A program made the position numbers and the translations under genes. The notes under the pieces are model-generated. The model made no database searches. It was not told where the DNA came from and saw nothing but the letters and a program-made list of their open reading frames with translations. 64,000 nucleotides of DNA from Paracoccus sp. TOH (GTDB lineage: Bacteria > Pseudomonadota > Alphaproteobacteria > Rhodobacterales > Rhodobacteraceae): NCBI RefSeq assembly GCF_030388245.1, contig NZ_CP098360.1:1758501-1822500 (forward strand). The letters run 5' to 3'. This document shows, one piece after another, positions 38,859 to 47,600 of this stretch (within the stretch, counting starts at the first letter, position 1; the number at the start of each line of letters is the position of its first letter).

Positions 38859-39387
38859 GTCCAAGGCTTCCAGCAGCACCAACAGCACCACGACCACCAA
38901 CGTCATGGACCGCCGGGCGGTTATGCAGCAGGGTCAACAGATCCTCGACAGCATTGTCGTTGCCAATGACGACAAGGTGGTCAAAGCCGCCCTTTCGCAA
39001 ATGTCGATCATGGTGGACAGCCTGTCGCGCGGCAATACGGCCTCGGTCCAGCAGCTTGCCAATATGGTGGACCGCGCCTTGAACTTCATCAACAAGGGAC
39101 AGGCCGATATTACCCGTTTCGGCATGGAGGCCCTTGAAGGCGCGCGCAAAGACCTGCGCGGCATGATGGACAAGGGTGAATATATCATCAAGCTGTCCAA
39201 CGACACCGTTGGCAAGGCCATGACCATGGCCGAGCGGGTCGCCAACGATCAGGCTGAAAACCAGCGGCAGGCGCTTGAGATCATCGCGGAAACCAAGACC
39301 GGCGACTTCACCGACACGCTGCAAAACCTGTCGATTTCCATCATGGGCTTTGCGCTTCTGGCTCTTTACATCGTGAGGAAGCAATAA
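38848..39387 (+). CDS. Phage-like helical protein with C-terminal membrane anchor
   Basis: 179 residues. The N-terminus is a Ser/Thr/Asn-rich flexible segment (SKSKASSSTNSTTTTNVMD). Residues 25-150 form long amphipathic helices with coiled-coil-like heptads, and the last 20 residues are a membrane helix (LSISIMGFALLALYIVRKQ). It is followed directly by the capsid candidate, whose ATG begins at the base after this stop. The layout fits a virion membrane protein or capsid-membrane linker of a tailless phage. No family was recognised; the role is inferred from architecture and context. Confidence 0.7.
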   Translation: MGSKSKASSSTNSTTTTNVMDRRAVMQQGQQILDSIVVANDDKVVKAALSQMSIMVDSLSRGNTASVQQLANMVDRALNFINKGQADITRFGMEALEGARKDLRGMMDKGEYIIKLSNDTVGKAMTMAERVANDQAENQRQALEIIAETKTGDFTDTLQNLSISIMGFALLALYIVRKQ

Positions 39388-40146
39388 ATGAACGTCAATA
39401 TCTCGGCGCTGCGCCTCGCGCCCTATTCGGAATTGAAGGTCGAAGGCCGCAATACCCTGGCATTGCTGAACAGCGATGCGCAATGGATCATCGCCCGGAT
39501 CGGCTCCGAGGCGGTGCGCGTCCCGGCAGGCCATTGCTATCCGATGCCCGCCGATCATGTGACCATCGTCAACCCCTATCCGCGCGCCATCAACGCCACG
39601 GTTGCGCGGGGCCTGCCTATTAACTTCGGGCCGGAAAACAAAGATGGCAATCTTTTCAACATCACGTCCTTGCTGTCGCGCGCCGCCATCAAAGATGAAG
39701 ATACCATCGACCAAGTTTCCCAGAAAAAGGGCTTTTGCGTGATGATGAAAAAGGGCCGGGTCAGGATTAAGATTTACGACAGCGCAACCGATGGTTCGGA
39801 AATGGTCTATATCCTGTCCGGGGTTCCGAAATCCTTCATGTCCCACAGGCCTGCCGCAGCTCTAAACAATACCTTTGCGCCGATCTTTCAGGATGGCGAA
39901 TATGACAATACCATGTATGCGTATAGCGGGATCATGCACAATGCAGCATTGTACAACTGGGTAACAGCCGCCGGCTATGACGGCTTCATGAACGCAACGG
40001 CTTTCATGGCGAATTTCGACGGCAAGGAACCCATGGAATTCGTTGTCGATGATCGGACGGCGCTTTTCTATCTGTGCAATAGCCCCAAATTCAAGGCAAC
40101 GATGGAATTCACCCATCTGGGTTTGAGCGTGGAGGATTACGACTGA
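39388..40146 (+). CDS. Candidate capsid or spike protein of a tailless phage
   Basis: 252 residues, alternating short hydrophobic and polar stretches typical of a beta-rich protein (LKVEGRNTLALLNSDAQWII, FVVDDRTALFYLCN). It has no signal peptide or membrane segment. Size and position between a membrane-anchored protein and a virion-type transglycosylase are those of a jelly-roll major capsid or spike protein of small icosahedral membrane phages (compare PM2, FLiP and autolykivirus layouts). I could not identify the fold from sequence alone. Codon use is visibly less GC-rich than the chromosomal neighbours. The stop overlaps the next start (ATGG context at 40146). Confidence 0.55.
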   Translation: MNVNISALRLAPYSELKVEGRNTLALLNSDAQWIIARIGSEAVRVPAGHCYPMPADHVTIVNPYPRAINATVARGLPINFGPENKDGNLFNITSLLSRAAIKDEDTIDQVSQKKGFCVMMKKGRVRIKIYDSATDGSEMVYILSGVPKSFMSHRPAAALNNTFAPIFQDGEYDNTMYAYSGIMHNAALYNWVTAAGYDGFMNATAFMANFDGKEPMEFVVDDRTALFYLCNSPKFKATMEFTHLGLSVEDYD

Positions 40147-40829
40147 TGGGTGCGCGCGGAATTCTTATTCTCGGGCTGGCCGGGGCAGGAGCCTTTTACG
40201 CCTACAAGCGCGGAATGCTGCCGCAACTCGCGCCGGTTATCGAGGCGGGCGAGGAATGGCTTTCGCATATCCGGCCGATGTCGGAATGGGACGCGCCCAA
40301 GCGGGCGGCGGATGCGCGCGCGGCGGCGATCAAAGCGGCCTCGGGCGGGCAGGTGGTTCCGATCCTCGGGCCTGACGAGGTTGTCGAAATGAACCCCTAC
40401 GAGGCCATGCTGCGCCGGAACATGCGCAACGTCAGCGGCTGGGCGCAACGCAACATCGGCTGGGCGGCGGCAATCGCCAAGGTCGAGAACGGCCCCATGA
40501 ACCCGCGGCTATCGGGCGACAACGGCACATCGCACGGCGTCTATCAGGTGAAGGTGGCAACCGCCGAAACCTGTTACCGCGCCGGATATACGGCCTATTC
40601 CCCGAGCAAGGAAACGCTTCTGACCGAGGAAGGCGGCATTTATTTCGGCACGGCGGAAATGGAGCGGCTTTCGCGGATCAATCCCAATCTGGACTGGATC
40701 ATCAAAGCCTATAACGGCGGGGCCGGTTTCGAGGGCAAGGACGCCAAATATGTCAAGGCCCGGGAAGCCTATCTCAAAAAGGTCCGGCTGACCTTCGCGA
40801 ACCTTTACAACGTCACTTTCAGCGCATGA
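40146..40829 (+). CDS. Membrane-anchored lytic transglycosylase (SLT fold), phage-type
   Basis: 227 residues. The N-terminal ILILGLAGAGAFYAYKRG is a membrane anchor. Residues 95-215 are an SLT-type transglycosylase: catalytic Glu in AAAIAKVENGPMNP, then NGTSHGVYQVKVATAETCYR and IIKAYNGGAGF, which match the family blocks ES, GLMQ and AYNAG. Virions of PRD1-, PM2- and FLiP-like phages carry such an enzyme to cross the peptidoglycan. It overlaps the capsid candidate by one base and precedes a run of tiny membrane proteins. Confidence 0.8.
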   Translation: MGARGILILGLAGAGAFYAYKRGMLPQLAPVIEAGEEWLSHIRPMSEWDAPKRAADARAAAIKAASGGQVVPILGPDEVVEMNPYEAMLRRNMRNVSGWAQRNIGWAAAIAKVENGPMNPRLSGDNGTSHGVYQVKVATAETCYRAGYTAYSPSKETLLTEEGGIYFGTAEMERLSRINPNLDWIIKAYNGGAGFEGKDAKYVKAREAYLKKVRLTFANLYNVTFSA

Positions 40830-40838
40830 GGGAATGAA

Positions 40839-40997
40839 ATGGGTGCAGTTGTCACATGGGGCGGGCGGCTTGTCCTCGGGGCACTCGGCGTCAAGCTGCT
40901 TTCCGATGGGGAAGAGATGACCGAGAACCTGAAACAGGCTGCGCCGTGGATCGTCGCCGGCGTGGCGATCTGGTATATCTCGGTCAAGGGGCGCTGA
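40839..40997 (+). CDS. 52-residue phage-like membrane protein
   Basis: Starts at ATG 40839 with GAGGG 9 nt upstream, 9 nt after the transglycosylase stop. Translation gives an N-terminal hydrophobic stretch (GGRLVLGALGVKLL), an acidic middle (SDGEEMTENLKQ) and a second hydrophobic helix (APWIVAGVAIWYISVKGR). Two short membrane helices with a cytoplasmic basic end are typical for minor virion membrane proteins. No family recognised. Confidence 0.6.
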   Translation: MGAVVTWGGRLVLGALGVKLLSDGEEMTENLKQAAPWIVAGVAIWYISVKGR

Positions 40998-40998
40998 C

Positions 40999-41211
40999 AT
41001 GGCGATCGGTGATCTGCTGGGCAGCATCGGGCAGGGCGCGGGCAACGTCGCCGCCTCGGCTGCGGACAGCGCCCGCGAGGCGGTGCTGAGCCAGTATCCC
41101 GGTTACGGCAGTCTCTGGACCTATGACGCGGACGGCCTCGACCTGACCGACATGGGCGCGTTTCTGCTCGGGGCGTTCGCTGCAACGCTGTTCTGGGTGG
41201 TGGTCAAGTGA
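40999..41211 (+). CDS. 70-residue phage-like protein with C-terminal membrane helix
   Basis: Begins one base after the previous stop. The N-terminal third is Gly/Ala-rich (LLGSIGQGAGNVAASAADSA), the middle holds aromatic residues (YPGYGSLWTYDADGLD) and the C-terminus is a membrane helix (GAFLLGAFAATLFWVVVK). It probably sits in the virion membrane. Its stop overlaps the next start (GTGATG). Confidence 0.6.
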   Translation: MAIGDLLGSIGQGAGNVAASAADSAREAVLSQYPGYGSLWTYDADGLDLTDMGAFLLGAFAATLFWVVVK

Positions 41212-41390
41212 TGGGCTGGCAGGAGGTTGCCTTGGCGTTCGGCGGCGGCTGCGCGGTGCTGGCCGGGATCATCTGGCGGCAGGTCTCGGGCGATCTGGCC
41301 CGGGTGGCGGATCGGCTGGCGGAAGTCGCCCAGGTGGTGCATGGCCACGAAATCCGCCTCGGCATGATCGAGCGCGACGATGCGCGGTAA
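41208..41390 (+). CDS. 60-residue membrane protein with coiled-coil tail, phage-like
   Basis: Starts at GTG 41208 or, equally likely, the adjacent ATG 41211. One membrane helix (VALAFGGGCAVLAGIIW) is followed by a heptad-like amphipathic helix (ARVADRLAEVAQVVHGHEIR). This layout resembles small spanin- or holin-associated proteins and o-spanin-less lysis accessory proteins. The gene overlaps the next by 11 nt. Confidence 0.55.
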   Translation: MMGWQEVALAFGGGCAVLAGIIWRQVSGDLARVADRLAEVAQVVHGHEIRLGMIERDDAR

Positions 41391-41607
41391 GTGGCAAGAC
41401 GACTTCTGGACGGTGCTTCTGGCCGCGCCCTTCATCCTGTGCTTCACGCCCGGCTTGCAAGACGTTGCAGAACAAGGGTTTGTGATCCTTAGCTCAAGCG
41501 TTCCGCCTTGGTATCAGACCGGCATGGGCGCGGCGCTGGCATGGGCCTTCGGGAAGGATCGGGCGGCAGAAATCGCCGGTCGGATCATGGGACGGAAGCG
41601 CGATTAA
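41380..41607 (+). CDS. 75-residue putative holin-like membrane protein
   Basis: Two hydrophobic segments (WTVLLAAPFILCFTPGL and GMGAALAWAFG) lie between charged ends; the C-terminus GRIMGRKRD is basic, as in many holins. It is the last gene of the phage-like operon and directly precedes an intrinsic terminator. Position next to a transglycosylase and small membrane proteins supports a lysis role, but no family was recognised with certainty. Confidence 0.5.
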   Translation: MRGKWQDDFWTVLLAAPFILCFTPGLQDVAEQGFVILSSSVPPWYQTGMGAALAWAFGKDRAAEIAGRIMGRKRD

Positions 41608-41612
41608 TCGAC

Positions 41613-41650
41613 AAAACGGGCGGTAGTCTCTTGACGCAACCGCCCGTTTT
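41613..41650 (+). terminator. Intrinsic terminator of the phage-like operon
   Basis: AAAACGGGCGGT pairs perfectly with ACCGCCCGTTTT (12 bp) around a 14-nt loop, and the stem ends in the T-run. It lies 5 nt after the last phage-like stop. Confidence 0.9.
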
Positions 41651-41686
41651 CAATTAACAAAGTCGCACCACAACCTGACCGAGAAA

Positions 41687-41714
41687 TTGCGTGATAATGG
41701 AAATTATGTAAAGT
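41687..41714 (+). other. dif-like XerCD recombination site candidate
   Basis: A 28-nt element with outer arms TTGCGTGATAA and TTATGTAAAGT around a 6-nt centre TGGAAA. The right arm matches the E. coli dif XerD arm (TTATGTTAAAT) at 9 of 11 positions; the left arm shares only the inner ATAA without gaps. It lies in an AT-rich gap between the phage-like terminator and the chromosomal mltB-type gene, exactly where an integrated element would end. No integrase gene is present in the phage-like block. Confidence 0.45.
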
Positions 41715-41776
41715 AGATAGCTCCCGACGAGCGACAGCAACACTGCCATCGCTCGCCATTCCAGGACTTGGCTACC

Positions 41777-43054
41777 TCAGCCGCGACGCAATTGTTCCAG
41801 CAACACCGCCGAGGGTTCGCCCGTGACAGGCAAACCGCGCGAGGTCTGATAGGCCTTGATCGCGTTGGTCGTGTTGCTGCCGACATTGCCATCCACGCCT
41901 TGCGTGTCGAAACCGCGCACGGTCAGCAGCCGCTGCATTTCCTTGCGTTGCTCAATGCGCAGGCCGGGATGATCGGCCGGCCAGGGATTGGCCAGGCCCG
42001 GATAGCCCTTCAGCCGGTCCGCCAGATGCGAGACCGCCAGCGCATAGCTGTCGGCATTGTTGTAGCGCAGGATGGCGTGGAAGTTGCGGGTGATCAGGAA
42101 GGCCGCGCCCGAGGGGCCGCCAGGAATGATCAGCTCGGTCGAGGCGCCCGCCGGCGGCAGGGGCCGCGATGTCGCCTGCCGCACGCCCAGCGACTGCCAT
42201 TCCGAGACGCTGCGGCGCTTGCCCTTGCCGGCAAGCCCGGTGTTGAAGCCGGCGGGCAGCGTGACCTCGACCGCAGCCGGCAAGCCGGCTTGCCAGCCGG
42301 ATTTCGCCAGGTAATTCGCCGCCGAAGCCAGCGCGTCCGACGGATCGTTCGACCAGATGTCGCGTCGCCCGTCGCCGGTGAAGTCGACGGCATAGGCCAG
42401 ATAGGTGGTCGGAATGAACTGCGTGTGGCCCATGGCACCGGCCCAGCTGCCGGTCATATGCGCGGGGTCGATGTCGCCCGCTTGCAGGATGCGCAGCGAG
42501 GCCATCAGCTGGCTGCGGAAGAAGTCGCCGCGATAGCCCTCATAGGAGAGCGTCGACAGCGCCTCGATCAGCGGCAGGTCGCCGCGGCGCTCGCCATAGG
42601 TGGATTCCATACCCCAGACCGCGGCGACGATCTCCTTGTCGACACCATAGGTCGCCTCGACGCGGTTCAGCACGCCGCCATATTGCGCCAGCGCCGCGCG
42701 GCCGTTGTTCTGGCGCTTTTCCGAAACCGCGTTCTCGAGATATTCCCAGAGCGATTTCTTGAACTCGGCCTGGTTTTGGGAACGGCGCACCACTTCTGGA
42801 TTGTAGGTCACGTCGCGGAAGGCGAAATCCAGCGTCCCGTCACTGATCCCCTGCGCGCGCGCATTGGCCTTGAAGCCCTGGATCCAGCCGTTCAGCCCGG
42901 CCACCTTGGCAGGCGGCGGATTCTGATTGCGGCCCCATTTGATCTCTTGGCTCTGCTGGGCCACGCCGCCGGGCTGATAGATCCCGCCGGTGCATCCGCC
43001 CAGCACCAGCGCCAGAGCCGTCAAGGTGGCCGACACCCGCAATGAAAACCGCAT
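41777..43054 (-). CDS. Lytic murein transglycosylase, MltB-like lipoprotein with peptidoglycan-binding domain
   Basis: 425 residues from ATG 43054 (GAGGGG upstream); the longer frame to 43162 has no site. A lipoprotein signal with lipobox LVLGGC ends at residue 20. The catalytic domain (about 50-340) contains AVWGMESTYGERRGDLP with the MltB-type catalytic Glu, and GAMGHTQFIPTTYLAYAVDF. The last 60 residues are a PG_binding_1 domain (MQRLLTVRGFDTQGVDGNVG). It cleaves peptidoglycan at the inner face of the outer membrane. It is an ordinary chromosomal gene, unlike the virion-type enzyme nearby. Confidence 0.93.
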   Translation of the reverse strand: MRFSLRVSATLTALALVLGGCTGGIYQPGGVAQQSQEIKWGRNQNPPPAKVAGLNGWIQGFKANARAQGISDGTLDFAFRDVTYNPEVVRRSQNQAEFKKSLWEYLENAVSEKRQNNGRAALAQYGGVLNRVEATYGVDKEIVAAVWGMESTYGERRGDLPLIEALSTLSYEGYRGDFFRSQLMASLRILQAGDIDPAHMTGSWAGAMGHTQFIPTTYLAYAVDFTGDGRRDIWSNDPSDALASAANYLAKSGWQAGLPAAVEVTLPAGFNTGLAGKGKRRSVSEWQSLGVRQATSRPLPPAGASTELIIPGGPSGAAFLITRNFHAILRYNNADSYALAVSHLADRLKGYPGLANPWPADHPGLRIEQRKEMQRLLTVRGFDTQGVDGNVGSNTTNAIKAYQTSRGLPVTGEPSAVLLEQLRRG

Positions 43055-43199
43055 TTCTACCCCTCGCTCGATTGTTTGGACCAGAGTAGCGGGGCCGTGA
43101 ACAGGCTGGAAGGCGTAATCACAACCGTGGCAACAGCCCGCCCAACAAGCGCCGCCGGGCATTCGCTCCTGCCCAAGACATCCCGGGCCAGCGCCTGCC

Positions 43200-44243
43200 T
43201 TACGAAAGGGACGTCCAAAGAACCTCGTCGATCCGCGGTGCGCCGGTTGCCAGCATCACCAGCCGGTCGAAACCCAGCGCGCAGCCCGAGGCCGGTGGCA
43301 TGAAGACCAGCGCGGCCAGAAAATCCTCGTCCAGCGGATAACGCTCGCCATAGATTCGCGCCTTTTGCTCCATCTCCAGCAGGAAACGACGGCGCTGCTC
43401 GACCGGGTCGGTGAGTTCGCCGAACCCGTTGGCGAGTTCTACCCCGCAGGCGTAAAGCTCGAACCGCTCGGCCTCGCGCGGCTCGTCGGCGGCGCGCCGG
43501 GCCAGCGCAGCCTCGGCGGCCGGGTAGCGGTCGAGGATCAGCGGCCGGCCATGGCCCAGATGCGGCTCGACCTTCTCGACCAGCACCCGGGACAGGATGT
43601 CGGACCAGCCGTCATCTTCGGCCAGCCTTATCCCCTGCCCCTCGGCCTGGGCGCGCAACGCCGCCGCATCGGTCTCGACCCCGTCGCAGGTCGAAAGCAG
43701 GTCGATGCCGGCATAATCGCGGAACGCCTGCGCCACGGTCATCACCTCGGGCGTGGCATAGGGATCGCATTCGGCGCCGCGAAAGCGCAGCAACTCGGTG
43801 CCGGCACATTCTGCGGCATGCCGCAGATACTGCGCGCAATCATCGAAAAGGACACGATAATCCTGGCCGACACGATACCATTCCAGCATGGTGAACTCGG
43901 GACTGTGCAACGCCCCGCGCTCGCGGTTGCGCCAGACATGGCTGAAGGCGAAGATGCGCTCCTCGCCCGCCGCCAGCAGCTTTTTCATGGCGAATTCGGG
44001 GCTGGTGTGCAGATACATCGGCCGAGGCATCCCGTCATTGCCGATCTGCCGGGTCTCGAAGGCGTGCAGATGCGCCTCGTTTCCCGGACTTACCGCAAGG
44101 GCCAGCGGGTCGACCTCGGTGAAATCCTGCGCTTCGAGCCAGTCGCGGAGCGCGCGCTGGATGCGGTTGCGGGCCAAGAGCAGCGGCCGGCGCCCGGCAT
44201 GGCGGTCTCGGTCCCACCACGGGCTTTCAAGGGCGGTTTTCAT
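43200..44243 (-). CDS. epmA: EF-P lysine lysyltransferase (EpmA/GenX/PoxA)
   Basis: 347 residues homologous to the catalytic core of class II lysyl-tRNA synthetase without the anticodon-binding domain. Motif 2 reads [20 protein letters not shown], and motif 3 lies in [16 protein letters not shown]. EpmA attaches (R)-beta-lysine to the conserved lysine of EF-P. It is divergent from efp, with 120 bp between the starts, which strongly supports the specific function. Confidence 0.93.
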   Translation of the reverse strand: MKTALESPWWDRDRHAGRRPLLLARNRIQRALRDWLEAQDFTEVDPLALAVSPGNEAHLHAFETRQIGNDGMPRPMYLHTSPEFAMKKLLAAGEERIFAFSHVWRNRERGALHSPEFTMLEWYRVGQDYRVLFDDCAQYLRHAAECAGTELLRFRGAECDPYATPEVMTVAQAFRDYAGIDLLSTCDGVETDAAALRAQAEGQGIRLAEDDGWSDILSRVLVEKVEPHLGHGRPLILDRYPAAEAALARRAADEPREAERFELYACGVELANGFGELTDPVEQRRRFLLEMEQKARIYGERYPLDEDFLAALVFMPPASGCALGFDRLVMLATGAPRIDEVLWTSLS

Positions 44244-44363
44244 CGCGAACCTCGTTTTTCGCTGCTTGCGACTGGCGCGAGGCCGCGCGAGGCGCTAAGG
44301 GAACTCATCATCGCCGGCATAGCCGGCGCGTCGGAATTTGAAAAGCAGGCAAGGGAAACCGCC

Positions 44364-44930
44364 TTGAAAGTCATCGCCTCCAGCCTTCGCAAAGGCAATG
44401 TCGTCGAGATCGACGGCAAGCTTCATGTCGTCCTGACGGCGACGAACTTCCACCCCGGCAAGGGCACGCCGACCACCCAGGTCGAGCTGCGCCGCATCGC
44501 CGACGGCAACAAGGTCTCGGAACGCTGGAAGACCACCGAGCAGGTCGAGCGCGCCCATGTCGACGAACGCGCCTATAACTTCCTCTACGAGGACGGCGAG
44601 GGGTTCCATTTCATGGAGCCGGAAAGCTACGAGCAGGTCGTGGTCTCGCCCGACGTGGTCGGCGACGACAAGGTGTTCCTGGAAGACGGCATCAGCGTCT
44701 TCCTGCAGGTCCATAACGGCGTCGCCATCGCCATCGAACTGCCGCAGAAGGTCACCGTCGAGGTGGTCGAAACCGAGCCGGTGGTCAAAGGCCAGACCGC
44801 CTCGTCCAGCTACAAGCCGGCCATGGCGCATAACGGCGTGCGGATCATGGTGCCGCCGCATATCGGCGTCGGCACCAAGGTGATTATCAACACCGCCGAC
44901 CTGACCTATGTGGAACGCGCCAAGGCCTGA
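44364..44930 (+). CDS. efp: Translation elongation factor P
   Basis: 188 residues starting at a TTG (44364) with AAGGGA 7 nt upstream; the next in-frame ATG would remove the conserved N-terminal domain. The three-domain EF-P layout is intact. The modification loop is [18 protein letters not shown] with K33 as the target lysine, and the C-terminal [17 protein letters not shown] is typical. It relieves ribosome stalling at polyproline stretches. The TTG start may limit expression. An intrinsic terminator follows. Confidence 0.95.
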   Translation: MKVIASSLRKGNVVEIDGKLHVVLTATNFHPGKGTPTTQVELRRIADGNKVSERWKTTEQVERAHVDERAYNFLYEDGEGFHFMEPESYEQVVVSPDVVGDDKVFLEDGISVFLQVHNGVAIAIELPQKVTVEVVETEPVVKGQTASSSYKPAMAHNGVRIMVPPHIGVGTKVIINTADLTYVERAKA

Positions 44931-44955
44931 GGTCTTGTCGATTGCATGACTGACG

Positions 44956-44983
44956 GGGCGGGGCCGCGGGCCCTGCCCTTTTT
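44956..44983 (+). terminator. Intrinsic terminator of efp
   Basis: GGGCGGGGCC pairs with GGCCCTGCCC (one G-T wobble) around a GCG loop and is followed by TTTTTCTT. It lies 25 nt past the efp stop. Confidence 0.85.
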
Positions 44984-44990
44984 CTTGGCC

Positions 44991-45158
44991 TCAGTCGGCC
45001 GTCGCGGCCCCCACCGTGGCCCCGGCCACGGCGCCGACGGGGCCGGCCACGACCGCGCCGCCGATGCCTCCGGTCGCGGCGCGTTCGGTGGCATTGTCGC
45101 CGCAGCCGGCCAGTGCCAGCACCATGACGGAAGCGGCGGTCGCAAACAGGCTACGCAT
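44991..45158 (-). CDS. Small glycine-zipper lipoprotein
   Basis: 55 residues from ATG 45158 with GGAGG 9 nt upstream. A signal peptide ends in the lipobox LALAGC at residue 19. The mature part is only Gly, Ala, Val, Pro and Thr rich (GGIGGAVVAGPVGAVAGATV), a glycine-zipper pattern. Such entericidin- or OsmB-like lipoproteins sit in the envelope. The function is unknown. It is convergent with efp and too small to be noticed in a frame other than its own. Confidence 0.75.
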   Translation of the reverse strand: MRSLFATAASVMVLALAGCGDNATERAATGGIGGAVVAGPVGAVAGATVGAATAD

Positions 45159-45272
45159 TCCCAATCCTCCTCTGGGGGCGGCGACATGCGCCGCCGCTCT
45201 GGCAACAAGACGCGCCGAGAAGGCCCGAAGTTCCCGGGAAAATTCGGAAGAATGCGCCGCAGGCCCCTGGGT

Positions 45273-46301
45273 TCAGGGAAAGATCGGCGCCAGCATCAGC
45301 CCTTCGGTTTCCGGCAGGCCGAGCATCAGGTTCGCGTTCTGCACCGCCTGCCCCGAGGAGCCCTTGCAGAGATTGTCGAGCGTCGAGACCACCAGCGTGC
45401 GGCCCGAGATGCGGTCCCCGGTCACGCCGATATGGCAGAAGTTCGAGCCCTGCACATGCGCCATTGCCGGCAATTGCCCGAAGGGCAGCACCACGACGAA
45501 AGGCTCGTCGGCATAGGCCGCCGTCAGCGCGGCATGAACCGCCTGCGCCTCGCCCTTCAGATAGCAGGACGCCAGGATGCCGCGGTTCACCGGCACCAGA
45601 TGCGGGGTGAACTGGATCTGCACCGGCCGGCCGGCCAGCAGCGAAAACTCCTGGTCGAATTCGCCCAGGTGGCGGTGCTTACCGCCCTGCGAATAGCCGG
45701 CCACATCCTCGGAGCGCTCGGCGAAAAGCATGTTTTCCTTGAGCGAGCGCCCTGCCCCGGACACGCCGTTCTTCAGGTCGCAGATGATGTCGTCGAGGTC
45801 GATCAGCCCTGATCCGATCAGCGGCCGCAGCGCGAACTGTACCGTGGCGGCGTTGCAGCCGGTGCCGGCAACCAGCCGGGCGCCGCGGATCTGGTCGCGA
45901 TAGAATTCGGTCAGCCCGTAGACCGCCTGCGGCTGGATCTCGGGCGCGGCATGGTCAAGCCCATACCATTTCAGATATTCCGCCGGGTCGCGTAGCCGGA
46001 AATCGGCGCCCAGGTCGACGATCTTCACGCTTTCCGGCAGTTGTCCGACCAGCGGCTGGCTCAGGCCATGCGGCAAGGCGCAAAACACCAGGTCGATGGC
46101 CGAGAAGTCGATCTCCTCCATCCGGACCAGGGCCGGCAGTTTCAGGTGCCGCAGATGCGGGAAGACCTCGGCATAGCCCTGCCCCGCCTTGCGGTCGGCA
46201 GAGAGCGCAGCGATCTCGATCCGGGGATGGGTGGCAAGGATGCGGACCAGTTCCGCGCCCGTGTAACCCGATGCTCCAAGGATGGCAGCTTTCAGCGTCA
46301 T
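45273..46301 (-). CDS. argC: N-acetyl-gamma-glutamyl-phosphate reductase
   Basis: 342 residues from MTLKAAILG at 46301. NADP-binding start [18 protein letters not shown], active-site cysteine C149 in [15 protein letters not shown], and the catalytic His region [15 protein letters not shown]. The motif around the cysteine is the GTGCNA variant found in alphaproteobacteria rather than the NPGCYPT form. It reduces N-acetylglutamyl phosphate in arginine synthesis. A monocistronic unit as far as can be seen. Confidence 0.95.
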   Translation of the reverse strand: MTLKAAILGASGYTGAELVRILATHPRIEIAALSADRKAGQGYAEVFPHLRHLKLPALVRMEEIDFSAIDLVFCALPHGLSQPLVGQLPESVKIVDLGADFRLRDPAEYLKWYGLDHAAPEIQPQAVYGLTEFYRDQIRGARLVAGTGCNAATVQFALRPLIGSGLIDLDDIICDLKNGVSGAGRSLKENMLFAERSEDVAGYSQGGKHRHLGEFDQEFSLLAGRPVQIQFTPHLVPVNRGILASCYLKGEAQAVHAALTAAYADEPFVVVLPFGQLPAMAHVQGSNFCHIGVTGDRISGRTLVVSTLDNLCKGSSGQAVQNANLMLGLPETEGLMLAPIFP

Positions 46302-46769
46302 GTCTCGATCCCGAGGAACTGGCCGCAACGCGGCATCTGCGTTCGATGGACCCGCGCGAAGGGGCCTTGCAGCGGACTATGCCCGGGTCGGTTCGGTGTC
46401 AAGGAAGGTCGGCACTGCGGCCACGCGCAGAACCTAAAATTTATCGATGAATAGATTATATTTATTTGATATTACTTAAATTATAGTCTGGTCACGCTCT
46501 GGCCGTCCGGCCGTTTTCCGCCTCTTTCCATGCCGTGGCATCGTGCCGGGATGCAAGGCGAATGGGACGCGGATCTCTTGACCAGAAGCCAAGATATTGC
46601 AATCAATGCCTTGATATAAAAGGTTTCATTGCGGATCTCCTGCAACCCGGATCAGCTCCTTCTTTTCATGCGCCTGGATCGCGCCCCGCCTCATTTTATT
46701 GCGAGACATCCCGGCGCGAATCCAATATTCGGGCACCGGCCGCCGCGGCCGAGGACAAGGGAGAGAGAG
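46302..46769. other. 468-bp intergenic region with an AT-rich patch upstream of panB
   Basis: Between the divergent starts of argC (-) and panB (+). Bases 46436-46493 are about 80 percent A+T, in sharp contrast to the surroundings, and 46573-46625 is also A+T-rich, with TTGACC at 46578 and TATAAA at 46614. I see no gene. The region probably holds the promoters of both genes, possibly with an UP-like or nucleoid-protein site. Confidence 0.55.
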
Positions 46770-47600
46770 ATGAGCGCGACCCCCGATCGCAAGGGCCGGC
46801 TTGGCCCCGGCGACATCCGTGCCCGCAAGGGCGTCGAGCCCGTGGTCTGCCTGACCGCCTATACCACCCCCATGGCCCGTCTCGTCGATGCGCATTGCGA
46901 CCTGGTGCTGGTGGGTGACAGCCTGGGCATGGTGTTGCACGGCCTGCCATCGACCCTGGGCGTGACGATGGAGATGATGGTCCTGCATGGCCGCGCCGTG
47001 GCGCGCGGCAGCTCGCGCGCCTGCATGGTGGTGGACATGCCCTTCGGCAGTTACGAGGAAGGCCCCGAGCAGGCTTTCCGCAACGCCGCGCGGCTGATGG
47101 CCGAGACCGGCTGTCAGGCGGTCAAGCTGGAAGGCGGCCGGCACATGGCCGAGACCGTGGCCTTCCTGGTGGCGCGCGGCATCCCGGTCATGGGCCATGT
47201 CGGACTGACGCCGCAATCGGTGAACACGCTCGGCGGCTACAAGGTGCAGGGCCGCGGCCATCACGAGGCCGACCGCATTGCCGGCGATGCCGCGGCGCTG
47301 GCCGATGCCGGCGCCTTCGCCGTGGTGCTGGAAAAGCTGCCCGCGGCGCTCGGCCGCCGCATCACGCAAGAGATCGCCGTGCCCACTATCGGCATCGGCG
47401 CGGGCGTCGATTGCGACGGCCAGGTGCTGGTGGTGGACGACATGCTGGGCCTGTTCTCGGAGTTCCGGCCCAAATTCGTCAAGCGCTATGCCGAACTGGG
47501 CCAGGATGCCGAGGCCGCGATCGCTGCCTATGCCGCAGAGGTGCGGGCCCGCAGCTTCCCCGGCCCCGAACATGTCTTCGGCGAGGGCAAGCCGGAATGA
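46770..47600 (+). CDS. panB: 3-methyl-2-oxobutanoate hydroxymethyltransferase
   Basis: 276 residues from ATG 46770 with GGGAGAGAGAG upstream; the long upstream extension to 46629 is not supported. Conserved PanB text: [29 protein letters not shown], and [16 protein letters not shown] with the metal and substrate ligands. It adds a hydroxymethyl group to alpha-ketoisovalerate to form ketopantoate for coenzyme A synthesis. It overlaps panC by ATGA. Confidence 0.96.
   Translation: MSATPDRKGRLGPGDIRARKGVEPVVCLTAYTTPMARLVDAHCDLVLVGDSLGMVLHGLPSTLGVTMEMMVLHGRAVARGSSRACMVVDMPFGSYEEGPEQAFRNAARLMAETGCQAVKLEGGRHMAETVAFLVARGIPVMGHVGLTPQSVNTLGGYKVQGRGHHEADRIAGDAAALADAGAFAVVLEKLPAALGRRITQEIAVPTIGIGAGVDCDGQVLVVDDMLGLFSEFRPKFVKRYAELGQDAEAAIAAYAAEVRARSFPGPEHVFGEGKPE

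Noticed and set aside
43365..44363. Plus-strand extension of the EF-P frame by over 300 codons
   Set aside because: It is antisense to epmA; EF-P homology begins exactly at the TTG at 44364.
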